NCBI GenBank assembly: GCA_037355855.1
Contig: CM074765.1
Coordinates: 2,666,001-2,730,000 of the forward strand
Length of the DNA stretch: 64,000 nucleotides
Direction of reading: 5' to 3'
DNA from: Pseudo-nitzschia pungens
Taxonomy: Eukaryota; Bacillariophyta; Bacillariophyceae; Bacillariales; Bacillariaceae
Shown here: positions 51,520 to 61,672 of the stretch, piece by piece
Layout of the letters: the number at the start of each line of letters is the position of its first letter
Numbering within the stretch: the stretch's first letter is position 1
The notes under the pieces: model-generated
What the model was told of the DNA's origin: nothing
Databases searched by the model: none
What the model saw: the letters and a program-made list of their open reading frames with translations, nothing else
Position numbers and translations under genes: made by a program

Positions 51520-52467
51520 AATAATGATATACTTATTTAAGTAGGAAAATCCACCGAAGGTGGTTAAAAGCTACTCAGTCTGTAACCAGACTTTATCGTC
51601 GCCTCAATCAAAGAGAGGTTAGGCCCCAAGTTGTAGAACAACGCGTCGCCTCAACCATGGGGGATTATGCCCCAGGTTGTAAAGACGACTATTTTGCAAA
51701 CGAACCTTGGTAAGAAACAGGAAAAAAACAAACCAGTCCAGAGCACAACAGACACTGCTGTTGCGACGGGGTAACAAGAACATGAAAGGGAAAAACACAA
51801 GCAAAACTGTCCCTGGAATGCTGCTGTACAGCATCAGTAATGCTAGAAGTGGTCAGCTAACACAAGCAAAACCCATCCTCAGATACATAGTATCAGTAAT
51901 GCAAGTGGTCAGCTGACGCAAGCGAAACTGGTCTCAGCATGCTGTATTGCAGCATCAGTAATGCGGGTGCCCCAAACACATTCCTTACCAAAAGAACACA
52001 AGCAAAATTTCCCAGGTAATGCTCGGCTCATTCCGTACCTGCCTGGTACCTACTGGTACCTAGGTAGTATAACACATAGAGACGGTGGAGCCTACTACGA
52101 AATTCGTAACAGCTGTCCCCCTGTTACGTAGACAGCTGTCCTCCTGTTAGAACTTTGTAGTAGCTTGGAAACAGGGCTCTAAGTGAGAACCTTTAAATAC
52201 CAGCAGGCCTGTAGTCTTGGAAACAGGTCGCAGCTGTACTGTGAACTGGAGGGGTATATGTAGGTGGTGGAGCGTTAAGTAACCAGTACTTAGCGACTTT
52301 GGGGCTTGGGTCAGAAAAACAGTAGGTCCATAATCGAAAACACTTATGGTCCAGCAGGGCAGTAGACTTGAAAACAGATGACAGTTGAAGTGTGCATCTG
52401 AGAGGGTTATGTAGGTAGGAGAGCCTTAAGCAAACTGTACTTAGCGGCTTTGGGGCTTGGGTAAGAA

Positions 52468-52764
52468 TGTTACATGTTGACGTAGGTACCCCTACGAGAG
52501 GCTCTAAATGATTATTGAATCCCGCATGTGCTCCAATACACAAGAATATATATAATATTCATGTACATATACTGGATATTCAACGTACACGAATACACAT
52601 ACAATTCAAACAGAGATTCCGATAACTCACCGATCATTCATTCCATACTCAAGAAATCATTCCCATCTCGTAAAGTATTCATCCATTCTCTTTGTAACAC
52701 AATTTTTATAACCATTCATATCTAAAATACTCCTATCGCGTATTTTCTACCTTAGAGTGTAACA
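52468..52764 (+). repeat. 5' LTR of the gag-only element (297 bp)
   Basis: It runs from TGTTACATGTTGACGTAGG to CTTAGAGTGTAACA and is base-for-base identical to 55269-55565 by eye. It contains CGTAGGTACCCCTACG, a 16-base perfect inverted repeat near its start. CAGTAATTACTG, itself a palindrome, follows directly and is conserved in the copia at 659. Confidence 0.95.
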
Positions 52765-53122
52765 CAGTAATTACTGTTTATCTTTTAAAGTAGAAGACAG
52801 ACAGGAACTCAGTACTGAATCATCCAAAACAACCTTTATCCTAAACAACAGGGATACATCGATACCCTGACAAGCAAAATCCTACAATCGAAACAAGAAC
52901 ATCCGAAACGCTGATCGAAATCTACGAATCGATCGAACTAAACAACCGCAGTTCCGATACGATCGAGCGAACGAAACGATCGATATCCATGAAACGCCGA
53001 TAAGAATCGATCGAACACCGAATCGATCGAACTCTCCAAAAGAAAGCAATTCAAATCATAATCGATCGCAATCTCCAACCGAATCGATCGACCACCGAAT
53101 CCATCAAACTATACGAATCAAT

Positions 53123-54214
53123 ATGGCAGGATTATACAGAGATCCTCCAATCCCTTACAAGAGAGCCTTTGACAGCCCCAATCCCAAACTGGTTACTCTA
53201 ACAGTCCATAATGAAGACCAAGAAGACAGCGTCAAAGTCCCTCTATTCACAAACGTCAATTTAGAAGAACTCCTGCATACGGAAGAAGCATTTCAAAACG
53301 CAGCTGAAGATCTTGACCTACCAGTAACCAAATATATCAAATACTTTGGTCGGTGCCTTTGCGTCGATGCCCAAACCAAGTGGAGAGCCCTAACAAGAAG
53401 CCAACGTGATTATCCAACTACAAGAAATGGATACAAGCAAGCTTTCTCAGCCTTCGTCAAGCAAGAATACTGCAGCGCCGACGATGCAAAAGATATCATG
53501 CATACATACCTTCGAACGCTGAAGAAATCCAGTAAAGCCTCATGCAAAGACCATGCAGACCGAATGGAACAGCTCTTCAAATACACTGCAAAACTACAAG
53601 GCTTTGCAGCTGATCTAAACCACTTACAACAAATGACCATCTTGCTCCACAGCTTCCCAAATGAATGGATCGAAGACTACTGTAGAATCCATAGTGGAAT
53701 CAGACCGCACACCACTATTCAATCCATAGTGGACCACATGAGCTCCTTAGAGCGCCAAGCTAAAACAGAGCAGTCTCCAAGTGACAATCCATACGATTCT
53801 GATATCAACAGCGTAACCAATCAGTCACACGATTCAAACGCCGACAACGCTTCGAATGCCGAAAACAACAACAGCTCTGACTCAGACAGTAACAGCGACG
53901 CCGAAACTGAAGAAGCAGAAGAAGCAGAAAGCAATAACAATACCAGCAAGCGCAAGTACAACAATCCTTGCAGAATTGCAGGACACGACCATGATTGGTC
54001 TGAATGCCCAAGAAATAAATATGCCAAAAGAAATAAGAGCAATAGCAGCAACAACAGTACTGCTTCGGCTCCTGGCAATGAAAATGGCAGCACTGCTGCT
54101 TCCACCAACGAAACCTTCCAAGCCCATATCAGGCAAGCAGTAGAATCCTATTGCATGGAACATGGTGGCCGCGTCGAAAGAAACTTTGACGGCAGCCTTA
54201 CATGGCAACCATAG
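53123..54214 (+). CDS. Gag of the gag-only element (363 aa)
   Basis: From ATG 53123 (MAGLYRDPPIPYK) this is a complete frame. The core (ALTRSQRDYPTTRNGYKQ, DDAKDIMHTYLRTLKK, VDHMSSLERQAK) is homologous to the broken gag at 930-1936. An acidic Asn/Ser/Glu linker follows (residues ~210-270), then a C-GH-C zinc-knuckle-like motif CRIAGHDHDWSEC at ~283-295 and a basic KRNK stretch. Expected role: particle formation and packaging of its own RNA. It ends at TAG 54212-54214 and no pol frame follows. Confidence 0.88.
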   Translation: MAGLYRDPPIPYKRAFDSPNPKLVTLTVHNEDQEDSVKVPLFTNVNLEELLHTEEAFQNAAEDLDLPVTKYIKYFGRCLCVDAQTKWRALTRSQRDYPTTRNGYKQAFSAFVKQEYCSADDAKDIMHTYLRTLKKSSKASCKDHADRMEQLFKYTAKLQGFAADLNHLQQMTILLHSFPNEWIEDYCRIHSGIRPHTTIQSIVDHMSSLERQAKTEQSPSDNPYDSDINSVTNQSHDSNADNASNAENNNSSDSDSNSDAETEEAEEAESNNNTSKRKYNNPCRIAGHDHDWSECPRNKYAKRNKSNSSNNSTASAPGNENGSTAASTNETFQAHIRQAVESYCMEHGGRVERNFDGSLTWQP

Positions 54215-55268
54215 CCATAATCATATACGGATCACAATCCAGCACCGTGCCTTCGGCTCCACTGGACCCGAATGCCAGTACAGCACTGCTGTCTGGGATG
54301 ACGCATGGAGGAGAACTCCCAGAAGGGGAAGGAACCTACAGAGATGAGCCCTGTTGCAAACAAAATGTTCGAACTAAATACAAATTGCGCTCAGTCCGAT
54401 CCAACGTGACGGCAACAATCAACCGATAAGATAATAAACTATAAAGCAACGCGATCTGGACGCAGTTCAACTTGCAAGGGTACGGACGCAAAACATAATA
54501 ATCGAATCGAATCATATATCGATCTCGATAAGGGTACAGACGCGAACAAAACAAAATAAAGGGTACAGCAGCAATAACAAGGCCAACCTTGTTCCGGACA
54601 AACAAATAGTCCACAGGGAGCTCCAAAAATATAGGAGCAATCCCACAAAATTATATTCGAACCCCACAGAGGTGCTCTGGAGTTACGAAATTCAAAACTC
54701 CAGTAGACTGCTGCAAATAACACCCAAAACAAAAGACCGGACAAAGTATACGGCAAATCGCGAGCGCATTAACAATGTAATTCCATACTAACAATGCGTC
54801 CCCTCTCTGCTTTAAAACATACAATCGCAGACACGGCAAAGCAACACATCCAACGCTTGGCTTTTCACCTACCTACTCAATCCTTTTACAACAGGAAGTG
54901 TTTTTATGCCTAAGAGCAATCAATTTCAAACATCAAATTAATTTCACAATCAGCTCCACTACCCCGAGAGGTACATCACAGTTGGGGGAGGAAAAGAATT
55001 TTCTTCGACTCTTTTTGCTATTCTTAGCATATCCTTATGACCCTTCTCAAGAACAAGAGTCAAATCTTCGAGTCCTTCAGTGTCAAAGAACCTTCTTCAA
55101 TCCCGGTTCGATCTACATTACCATATATCTTCTGAAATATTTCAAAGGGCATATATCATCTTCAACCGGTTCTCCAAACAAGCATATATCTTTCATTGAT
55201 ACTACCGCTCAACTCCGAATCTATACTATCGAACCACATGCAAACTTCACCTAATCATTGGGGAACTA
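54215..55268 (+). other. non-coding 3' half of the gag-only element
   Basis: About 1 kb without a credible gene, where pol would be in an autonomous copia. At 54558-54725 it holds the 165-bp block also found in LINE A, B and C. The block carries ATTCGAACCCCACAGAGG and a perfect 8-bp stem CTGGAGTT...AACTCCAG. The short ORF at 54898-55254 has no recognisable features. Confidence 0.6.
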
Positions 55269-55565
55269 TGTTACATGTTGACGTAGGTACCCCTACGAGA
55301 GGCTCTAAATGATTATTGAATCCCGCATGTGCTCCAATACACAAGAATATATATAATATTCATGTACATATACTGGATATTCAACGTACACGAATACACA
55401 TACAATTCAAACAGAGATTCCGATAACTCACCGATCATTCATTCCATACTCAAGAAATCATTCCCATCTCGTAAAGTATTCATCCATTCTCTTTGTAACA
55501 CAATTTTTATAACCATTCATATCTAAAATACTCCTATCGCGTATTTTCTACCTTAGAGTGTAACA
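55269..55565 (+). repeat. 3' LTR of the gag-only element (297 bp)
   Basis: It is identical to the 5' LTR. It is followed by TSD AAGAA and then by the continuation of the X3 monomer (AACAGTAGGACC). Confidence 0.95.
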
Positions 55566-56475
55566 AAGAAAACAGTAGGACCTTAAGCGAAAACACTTAT
55601 GATCCAGCAGGGCAGTAGACTTGAAAACAGATGACATTTATACTGTACACCTGAGAGGGTTATGTAGGTGGTGGAGCCTTAAGCAAACTGTACTTAGCGG
55701 CTTTGGGGCTTGGGTCAGGAAACAGTAGGACCCTAAGCGAGAACACTTAGGGTCCATCAGGGCAGTAGACTTGGAAACAGATGACATTTGTACAGTACAT
55801 CTGGGAGGTATATGTAGGTAGTCGAGCCATAAGCGAGCTGTACTTAGCGGCTTTGGGGCTTGGGTCAAGAAACAGTAGGACCATAAGTGAAAACACTTAT
55901 AGTCCAGCAGGGCAATGGACTTGAAAACAGATGACAGCTGGAATTTCTTGTAGAAAGATTCCTACAGTGGAAGGGGCTGTTCGTGAACTTTGACTTGAAA
56001 AGACTTATGAGGACTCAGCAAGGAACTTCAAAGAATGTAGAACATTAAGTGAGAATCACTTAAGCAGCTTGGAAACAGTGTAGAACCTTGAGTATAGTAA
56101 GATATATCGAAGGGCCTTCAGGGGAGCTTGGGAACAGATTGCAGATCGAACAAATTGCTGTAGAATCTGTACTGGAGTTGTGCTGTAGAAAATTATGTGT
56201 CGGTTTGCTGCTGCTGCTGCTGCTGCTGTTGCCGATGGATCGATCGTCCGTCGAGTGGTGAATTGGCAACCAACTCAACCAAACAAGGCATCGAGCAACT
56301 GAACAAATAGCAGAATCAAAGAGGCGAGGTCGCTGTTAGTATGTGTAGGTCCTGGGGTTGTGATTGGGGGTGTAAAAGGAAGCGAGATATTGCATGGTAA
56401 AGTTGTGTAGAAATCTACGTATTTTTAGTACTGGAACATCGGAACGTCGGACAAAATGCGCGATGCGCAAATTGT

Positions 56476-56926
56476 ACCACCTAATAAGCCCCTCACCTAC
56501 ACGGACAGGGAAGAGCACCTCCAGCAACTCCTATTCCCACTTGGAGAGGCACCGGAAGAATTCCAGGGCAATAGTGCATTTCCACTTGCCCCGGATATGA
56601 TCCAGTTTTACCAACAAAAGGACACAGAGATCATGAGTGCTCTGGAAAAAGACAGTCGACTAACCACCAAAAATGTGGAAGATTACAGTCTCATCCACAA
56701 AAAAGGGAAGATTCTGATTTCCAACAAACTCAAGGAAAGAGCAATGGAGTGGTACCACACCATGTTGGTCCACCCCGGAGAAAAGACAATGGAAAAGAGC
56801 ATACGCTCAGTGTTCACCTGGAGAGGCCTGAGGAAGGACGTCCAGGACCTCTGCAAGCACTTGGAGAGGCCTGAGGAAGGATGTCCAGGACCTCTGCAAA
56901 CACTGCCACACGTGCCAGATGTTTAA
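56476..56926 (+). pseudogene. gypsy pol: RNase H end and integrase zinc-binding part, frameshifted
   Basis: The frame resumes after X3 (PPNKPLTYTDREEHLQQL) and encodes the N-terminal integrase HHCC-like segment (WYHTMLVHPGEKTMEKSI ... DLCKH). A 43-bp direct tandem duplication (56820-56862 and 56863-56905) shifts the frame, so the second C pair (CHTCQMF) is read out of frame and the ORF ends at 56926. Confidence 0.85.
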
Positions 56927-56999
56927 GAAAAGTGGGCAGAAGAAGTATGGACTACTACCTGAAAAAGCAGCTGAGGTTACCAAATAGCAGAGGGTCAAT

Positions 57000-57791
57000 G
57001 TGGACATCTGGGGACCTGCAACTGTCCACAACAAGAATGGTAAAGACTACCACATTCATGTTGTCACCATGGTGGACCCAGTAACTGGATGGTTTGAATT
57101 GGCTCACCTGAAGGACTCGCCAAACGCAGCAGAAACGCAACGTTTGTTGGACAGTACCTGGCTAGCAAGGTATCCACGCCCAAAGGAAATTGGCTTTGAT
57201 GGCGGGAGTGAGTTCAAAGCAAAGTTCCAAGAGCTCTGTGACAACATGGGGATGAAAAGAAAGCCCAGTGGGGCTTGGAATCCGCAATCCAATGCTGTAT
57301 TGGAAAGGATCCATCAGGTTCTAAAGGACTGCCTATTGTCCTTCAACCTGGAGAACAGGGACCTCCACGAGAAGGATCCCTTCAAGGAATTCACCACCAA
57401 GGCAGCGTATGCCATCCGCAGCGCCATCCACACCACTCTGGGGGATTCCCCAGCACAATTGGTGTTTGGCAGGGACATGTTTATGCCAGTGAATTTCCCA
57501 GTGGATTGGGAAGCCATCCAGGCAAGGAAGCAGAAAAGCATCCACAAGAGCAACATCAGGGAGAACCGGAAAAGGATCCCCCATGTCTATAAGGAAGGAG
57601 ACTATGTCACCCTGGAAAGGAAGGGCATTATTCCGAAATTATCCTTCCCACCGCAAGGACCTTACAAGGTGCTCAAGGCCCATGACAATGGAACTGTAAC
57701 TATTGAAACTGCTCCCTTTGTAACCGACCAGGTTAACATCAGAAGAGTGCATCCCTATTATTGCAGGAATAGCCCTGAACTGGAGAAGTAA
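57000..57791 (+). pseudogene. gypsy integrase catalytic and C-terminal domain (263 aa, open)
   Basis: Integrase would insert the cDNA into host chromatin. The open frame from ATG 57000 contains the DDE triad: Asp in DIWGP (residue 2), Asp in FDGGSEF (~residue 63) and Glu in NAVLERIHQ (~99), with GAWNPQSNAV between. The C-terminal part has an SH3-like region (YVTLERKGIIPKLSFPPQGPY). The frame is intact but detached from the rest of pol by the duplication upstream and a stop just before 57000. The frame ends ahead of the 3' LTR at 57820. Confidence 0.85.
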
Positions 57792-57819
57792 CTAATCATA
57801 ACAGTACCATGGAGGAGCA

Positions 57820-58012
57820 TGCCATGCACCTGAATACAGTCACGAGTCCATTCGGGACTGGAGTACGAGTACAATTAAGATCAGCGAGTCTCCGTATCGC
57901 CAAATTACAGGGGACTTGTGATTGTCAAAAGCAATAGCAATAGACTAATCCTTAGAGCTCACAATTTGCATATCACTACTGTTCTAATCACTAGTAGACC
58001 CGGGGTATGGCA
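57820..58012 (+). repeat. gypsy 3' LTR (193 bp)
   Basis: It starts TGCCATGCACCTG and ends GGGGTATGGCA. It is preceded by GGAGGAGCA, a possible polypurine tract, and followed by TSD CTACC. It shows about nine differences from the 5' LTR. Confidence 0.92.
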
Positions 58013-58396
58013 CTACCAATTCAGCTCCAGCAGCTTTTTCCACCGCACGACAGACACGGTTTTCCTTCTGATCATGGTTAGGTTTTCTGGTATGAGGTCT
58101 GATGATATGCCTTGTTCTCCAAATCCCATCCATGCTTCTCCTGGTTCTACTTCACCCTCCTCAGTCTCTCTCCCTCTCTCTCATCTTGTCTAACTAACGC
58201 TTCATGGGGACTCTCTTGCTGCCAAGGATTCTGATGGTTTTGGCCATCCTTTTCCCCATGCTCCATCCTCTAATTCCACCTTCATCACCTTCCAAAACAT
58301 TGGGCCTCAGCGCCGAGCTGCTTTCATGTCAAGGTCCCAGCACAACTCCCGTCAATTTGTCAAGAGCAAGGCTAGTGTTGCACTTTATGCTGAGCA
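58013..58396 (+). pseudogene. old LINE fragment E: ORF1 end and ORF2 start
   Basis: It continues from 47062. It keeps ATGGTTAG at 58074-58081, the ORF1 stop/ORF2 start overlap seen in the young copies, although ORF1 is frameshifted just before it. ORF2 N-terminal sequence follows with a stop (TAA at about 58191) and resumes through TFITFQNIGPQRRAAF to VALYAEQ. It is cut by truncated LINE insertions at 58397 and continues at 59052. Confidence 0.8.
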
Positions 58397-59031
58397 ATAA
58401 TAATAATATACGTATTTAAATAACTTTAACCACCAAAGGTGAAACTAAATTACTCAGTCTGTAACCAGACTTTAACGTCGCCTCCATCAGAGAGTCAGGA
58501 CCCCAAGTGGTAGAACGACAAATTTTTCAAACAAACCTTGAACATCAGACAGGGAAAGGAACAAAACAAGTCCCACAAAAAAGGGACTTGAGAGAAAATG
58601 AGATGGGAAGGAAGATAATGGGATAAGAACCAGTATCAAAAGGTTTGAGGAGCAGGAACAGAAGACATAATAATAATAATATACGTATTTAAATAACTTT
58701 AATCACCAAAGGTGAAACTAAATTACTCAGTCTGTAACCAGACTTTAACGTCGCCTCCATCATAGAGTCAGGACCCCAAGTGGCAGAACGACAAATTTTC
58801 AAACAAACCTTGAACATCAAGCAGGGAAAAAGACAAACAAGTCCCACAAAATAGGGACTTGAGAGAAAGTGAAATGGGAATGAAGATATTGGGATAAGAT
58901 CCAGTATCAAAAGGGATGGGACAGGATAAGGAACAGAAGACATAACCAAGATACAAAGTGGAATCAACCCTAAGGTCCAGTAAGCCAGGCTCTTAGGAGA
59001 GCAGCCTCTCGTTGGTATGGCTGCACAGGTT
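58397..59031 (-). mobile_element. 5'-truncated LINE insertion, itself split by a second one
   Basis: The outer copy has its tail at 58397 and ends at 59031. The 20-bp TSD GTTGCACTTTATGCTGAGCA is at 58377-58396 and 59032-59051. It holds the LINE 3' UTR and about 20 codons of ORF2 end. A second copy at 58671-58929 interrupts it. Confidence 0.88.
58671..58929 (-). mobile_element. 3'-UTR-only LINE insertion (~260 bp)
   Basis: It carries only the tail, the two hairpins and the first part of the 3' UTR. The 15-16 bp TSD GGAACAGAAGACATAA is at 58655-58670 and 58930-58945, within the outer truncated copy. This shows that the last ~260 bp are enough for a recorded insertion. Confidence 0.85.
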
Positions 59032-59051
59032 GTTGCACTTTATGCTGAGCA

Positions 59052-59547
59052 CTGTTTGAATGAATCTAAGCTCCTTCCCTGTGACCTCTTCAACCGGCGC
59101 CTGAAGGATTTCTGCCCTTAAAGTTTTTTCTATATTGCCAACAACAGGCATGAGGCTTCAGACTGCGCTTGGCTTCAGTCTGGAGGCACTGGCTTTACCA
59201 TTGACCAACTCTTTAGCTCCCACAAGGTTGCTCATGGGGCTGATCCTTCTGGCCTTAGCAGGTGGACCTTTGTCAAGTTTCAGGGCAGGGCTGGATCAAC
59301 TGTCACCGCGTTTTCTGCCTACTGCCCTGTTGAGAATGACAGGGATCTTGGCTCCATTTGGAATCAACAGTGCCAGTACTTTCTGGCAGTTGAGGATCTG
59401 ATATGCCAAAATCCTTGTATCCTTTTCAATAGGGACTTGACTGCTGCCCTTTAGGTCTGCCTGGGGGCAGGCGACTCTGTCATTCTTGGGGTTGATCATA
59501 ATGCTGATGTCAGGTCTGATGGTTTGTCTTCTGAGCTCAAGGATCTT
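59052..59547 (+). pseudogene. old LINE fragment E: endonuclease domain part
   Basis: It matches ORF2 residues ~131-297 (HCLNESKLLPCDLFNRR to SSELKDL), with stops at about 59119 (TAA) and 59452 (TAG). The motif GVDHNAD replaces GIDQNAD. It is cut at 59548 by the 5' end of X5. Confidence 0.82.
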
Positions 59548-59559
59548 ACAATTTGTGCA

Positions 59560-61672
59560 TAATAATAATAATATACTTATTTAAGTAGGAAAATCCACCG
59601 AAGGTGGTTAAAAGCTACTCAGTCTGTAACCAGACTTTATCGTCGCCTCAATCGAAGAGAGGTTAGGCCCCAAGTTGTAGAACGACGCGCCGCCTCAACC
59701 ATGGGGAATAGGCCCCAGGTTGTAAGGACGGCTATTTTGCAAACGAACCTTGGTAAGAAACAGGAAAAAAAAAACGAACCAGTCCAGAGCACAACAGACA
59801 CTGCTGTTGCAAAGCGTACAGGAAACGGGGTAACAAGAACGTGAAAGGGAAAGACACAAGCAAAACTGTCCCTCCAATGCTGGTGTGCAGCATCCGTAAT
59901 GCTAGTGGTCAGCTGACACAAGCAAAACCCTGACTAGATACATGGTATCTGTAATGCTAGTGGTCAGCGTACAAAAGCAAAACTCCTCTCTGAATGCTGG
60001 ATTGCAGCATCACCAGTAATGCGAGTAGTCATCCCCAAACACATTCCCGTAACCACTGTATGGTACATATAGTACGGAGCCTACTACCAAATTCGTAACA
60101 GCTGTCCTTCTGTTCGAACTTCGTAGTAGGAGACACGTAGAGGCGGTGGAGCCTACTACCAAATTCAAATTCGTAACAGCTGGCCTTCTGTTCGAACTTG
60201 AACTTGCTCTCCTGTAGTAGCTTGGAAACAGGGCCTTTAAGTGAAAACACTTATGGACCATCAGGGCTGTAGGCTTGAAAACAGGTCTCTGCTGTACTGT
60301 GAACTGGAGGGGTATATGTAGGTGGTGGTGCGTTAAGTAACATGTACTTAGCAGCTTTGGGGCTTGGGTCATAAAAACAGTAGGTCCATAATCAAAAACA
60401 ATTATGGACTATCAGGGCAGTAGACTTGAAAACAGATGACAGTTGAAGTGTGCATCTGAGAGGGTTATGTAGGTAGGAGAGCCTTAAGCAAGCTGTACTT
60501 AGCGGCTTTGGGGCTTGGGTCAGGAAATAGTAGGACCTTAAGTGAGAACACTTATGGTCCAGCAGGGCAGTAGACTTGAAAACAGATGACAGTTGAAGTG
60601 TGCATCTGAGAGGTATATGTAGGTAGGAGAGCCTTAAGCAAGCTGTACTTAGCGGCTTTGGGGCTTGGGTAAGGAAACAGTAGGACCATAAGCGAAAACA
60701 CTTATGGTCCATCAGGGCAGTAGACTTGAAAACAGATGACAGTTGAAGAATGCATCTGAGAGGTATATGTAGGTAGGGGAGCCTTAAGCAAACTGTACTT
60801 AGTGGCTTTAGGGCTTGGGTCAGGAAACAGTAGGACCATAAGCGAAAACACTTAGGGTCCATCAGGGCAGTAGACTTGGAAACAGATGACATTTATACAG
60901 TACACCTGAGAGGGTTATGTAGGTGGTGGAGCCTTAAGCAAACTGTACTTAGCGGCTTTGGGGCTTGGGTCAAGAAACAGTAGGACCATAAGTGAAAACA
61001 CTTAGGGTCCAGCAGGGCAGTAGACTTGGAAACAGATGACATTTATACTGTACACCTGAGAGGTATATGTAGATGGTAGAGCCTTAAGTGAACTGTACTT
61101 AGCGGCTTTTGGGCTTGGGTCAGAAAACATTAGGACCATAAGCGAAAACACTTATGTACCAGCAGGGCATTAGACTTGGAAACAGATGACATCTGGAATT
61201 TCGTGTAGAAATATTCCTACAGTGGAAGAACTTTAAGTGAGAATCACTTAAGCAGCTTGGAAACAGTGTAGAACATTAAGTGTAGCAAGATATACGTAAG
61301 GGCCTTGGTTGGAGCTTGGGAACAGATCGAAGCAGTACCGTACATCGAAAAAGAGTGGTGAATTGCTGTAGAGTCTGTACTGGAAGTGCTGTAGAAAATT
61401 ATGTGTCGATCTTGGTTTTGGTGCTGCTGCTGTTGCTGATCCCTCGGTCGAGCAGTGAATTGGCAACAAACTCAACGAAAGGAAGCATCCAGCAACTGAA
61501 CCGATAGCAGAAACGAAGAGCGCAGGTCTTGGTTAATACATGTAGGTCCTGGGGTTGTGATTGGGGGTGTATAAGGGAGCGAGATATCGCATGGTAAAGT
61601 TGTGTAGAAATCTACGTATTTTTAGTACTGGAACATCGGAACGTCGGACAAAATGCGCGTCGCGCAAATTGT
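59560..61672 (-). mobile_element. X4, non-autonomous LINE partner, full length (2,113 bp)
   Basis: In minus orientation, the tail is at 59560 and the 5' end (ACAATTTGCGCGACGCGC) at 61672. The 18-bp TSD GATCTTACAATTTGTGCA is at 59542-59559 and 61673-61690. There are six to seven ~150-bp monomers (about 60230-61190), more than in X1 or X2. It landed in the 5' terminal hairpin loop of X5. Confidence 0.92.
60230..61190 (-). repeat. 150-bp monomer array in X4
   Basis: Palindromic GGACC(A/T)TAAG...CTTA(T/G)GGTCC cores recur near 60385, 60533, 60683, 60833, 60983 and 61134. Variants keep pairing in most units. Spacing is 150-151 bp. Several minus-strand open frames through the array simply repeat the same ~50-residue translation and are not genes. 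Confidence 0.8.

Larger units (their letters stand above)
52468..55565 (+). mobile_element. gag-only LTR retrotransposon (TR-GAG type), 3,098 bp, complete
   Basis: Identical 297-bp LTRs flank one gag ORF and about 1 kb of non-coding sequence. There is no protease, integrase, RT or RNase H. The 5-bp TSD AAGAA is at 52463-52467 and 55566-55570. This organisation matches the TR-GAG class described in plants, which needs enzymes in trans. The purine-rich stretch ATTGGGGAACTA just before the 3' LTR is a plausible short polypurine tract. Identical LTRs mean very recent insertion. The host of its enzymes is probably a Ty1/copia relative. Confidence 0.92.
51520..56475 (-). mobile_element. X3, X-family element interrupted by a gag-only LTR element
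   Basis: The 3' end is at 51520 and the 5' end at 56475. The 18-19 bp TSD (T)ACCACCTAATAAGCCCCT is at 51501-51519 and 56476-56493, inside gypsy pol. Without the nested element (52468-55565 and its 5-bp TSD) it is about 1.85 kb. The gag-only element landed inside a monomer (CTTGGGT-AAGAA | AAGAA-AACAGTAGG). No ORF of its own is credible. Confidence 0.92.
47063..58012 (+). mobile_element. Ty3/gypsy LTR retrotransposon, degenerate and interrupted
   Basis: It has 193-bp LTRs at both ends and a 5-bp TSD CTACC (47058-47062 and 58013-58017). Gene order gag, protease, RT, RNase H, integrase is that of Ty3/gypsy. It was inserted into LINE E. A truncated LINE (49706-50359) and element X3 (51520-56475) inserted into it later. 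Pol has stops, frameshifts and a deletion of the RT core, so it is not functional. The two LTRs differ at about nine positions by eye, which makes it clearly older than the gag-only element at 52468-55565. Confidence 0.93.

Noticed and set aside
54558..54725. A tRNA gene at the TTCGAACCCC motif
   Set aside because: No cloverleaf could be drawn: the T-stem does not pair and no D-arm or anticodon arm is evident.
54898..55254. 118-aa ORF in the gag-only element as a second gene
   Set aside because: It has no motif, AT-rich low-complexity composition and no homologous frame in the related copia at 298-1936, which lacks this part.
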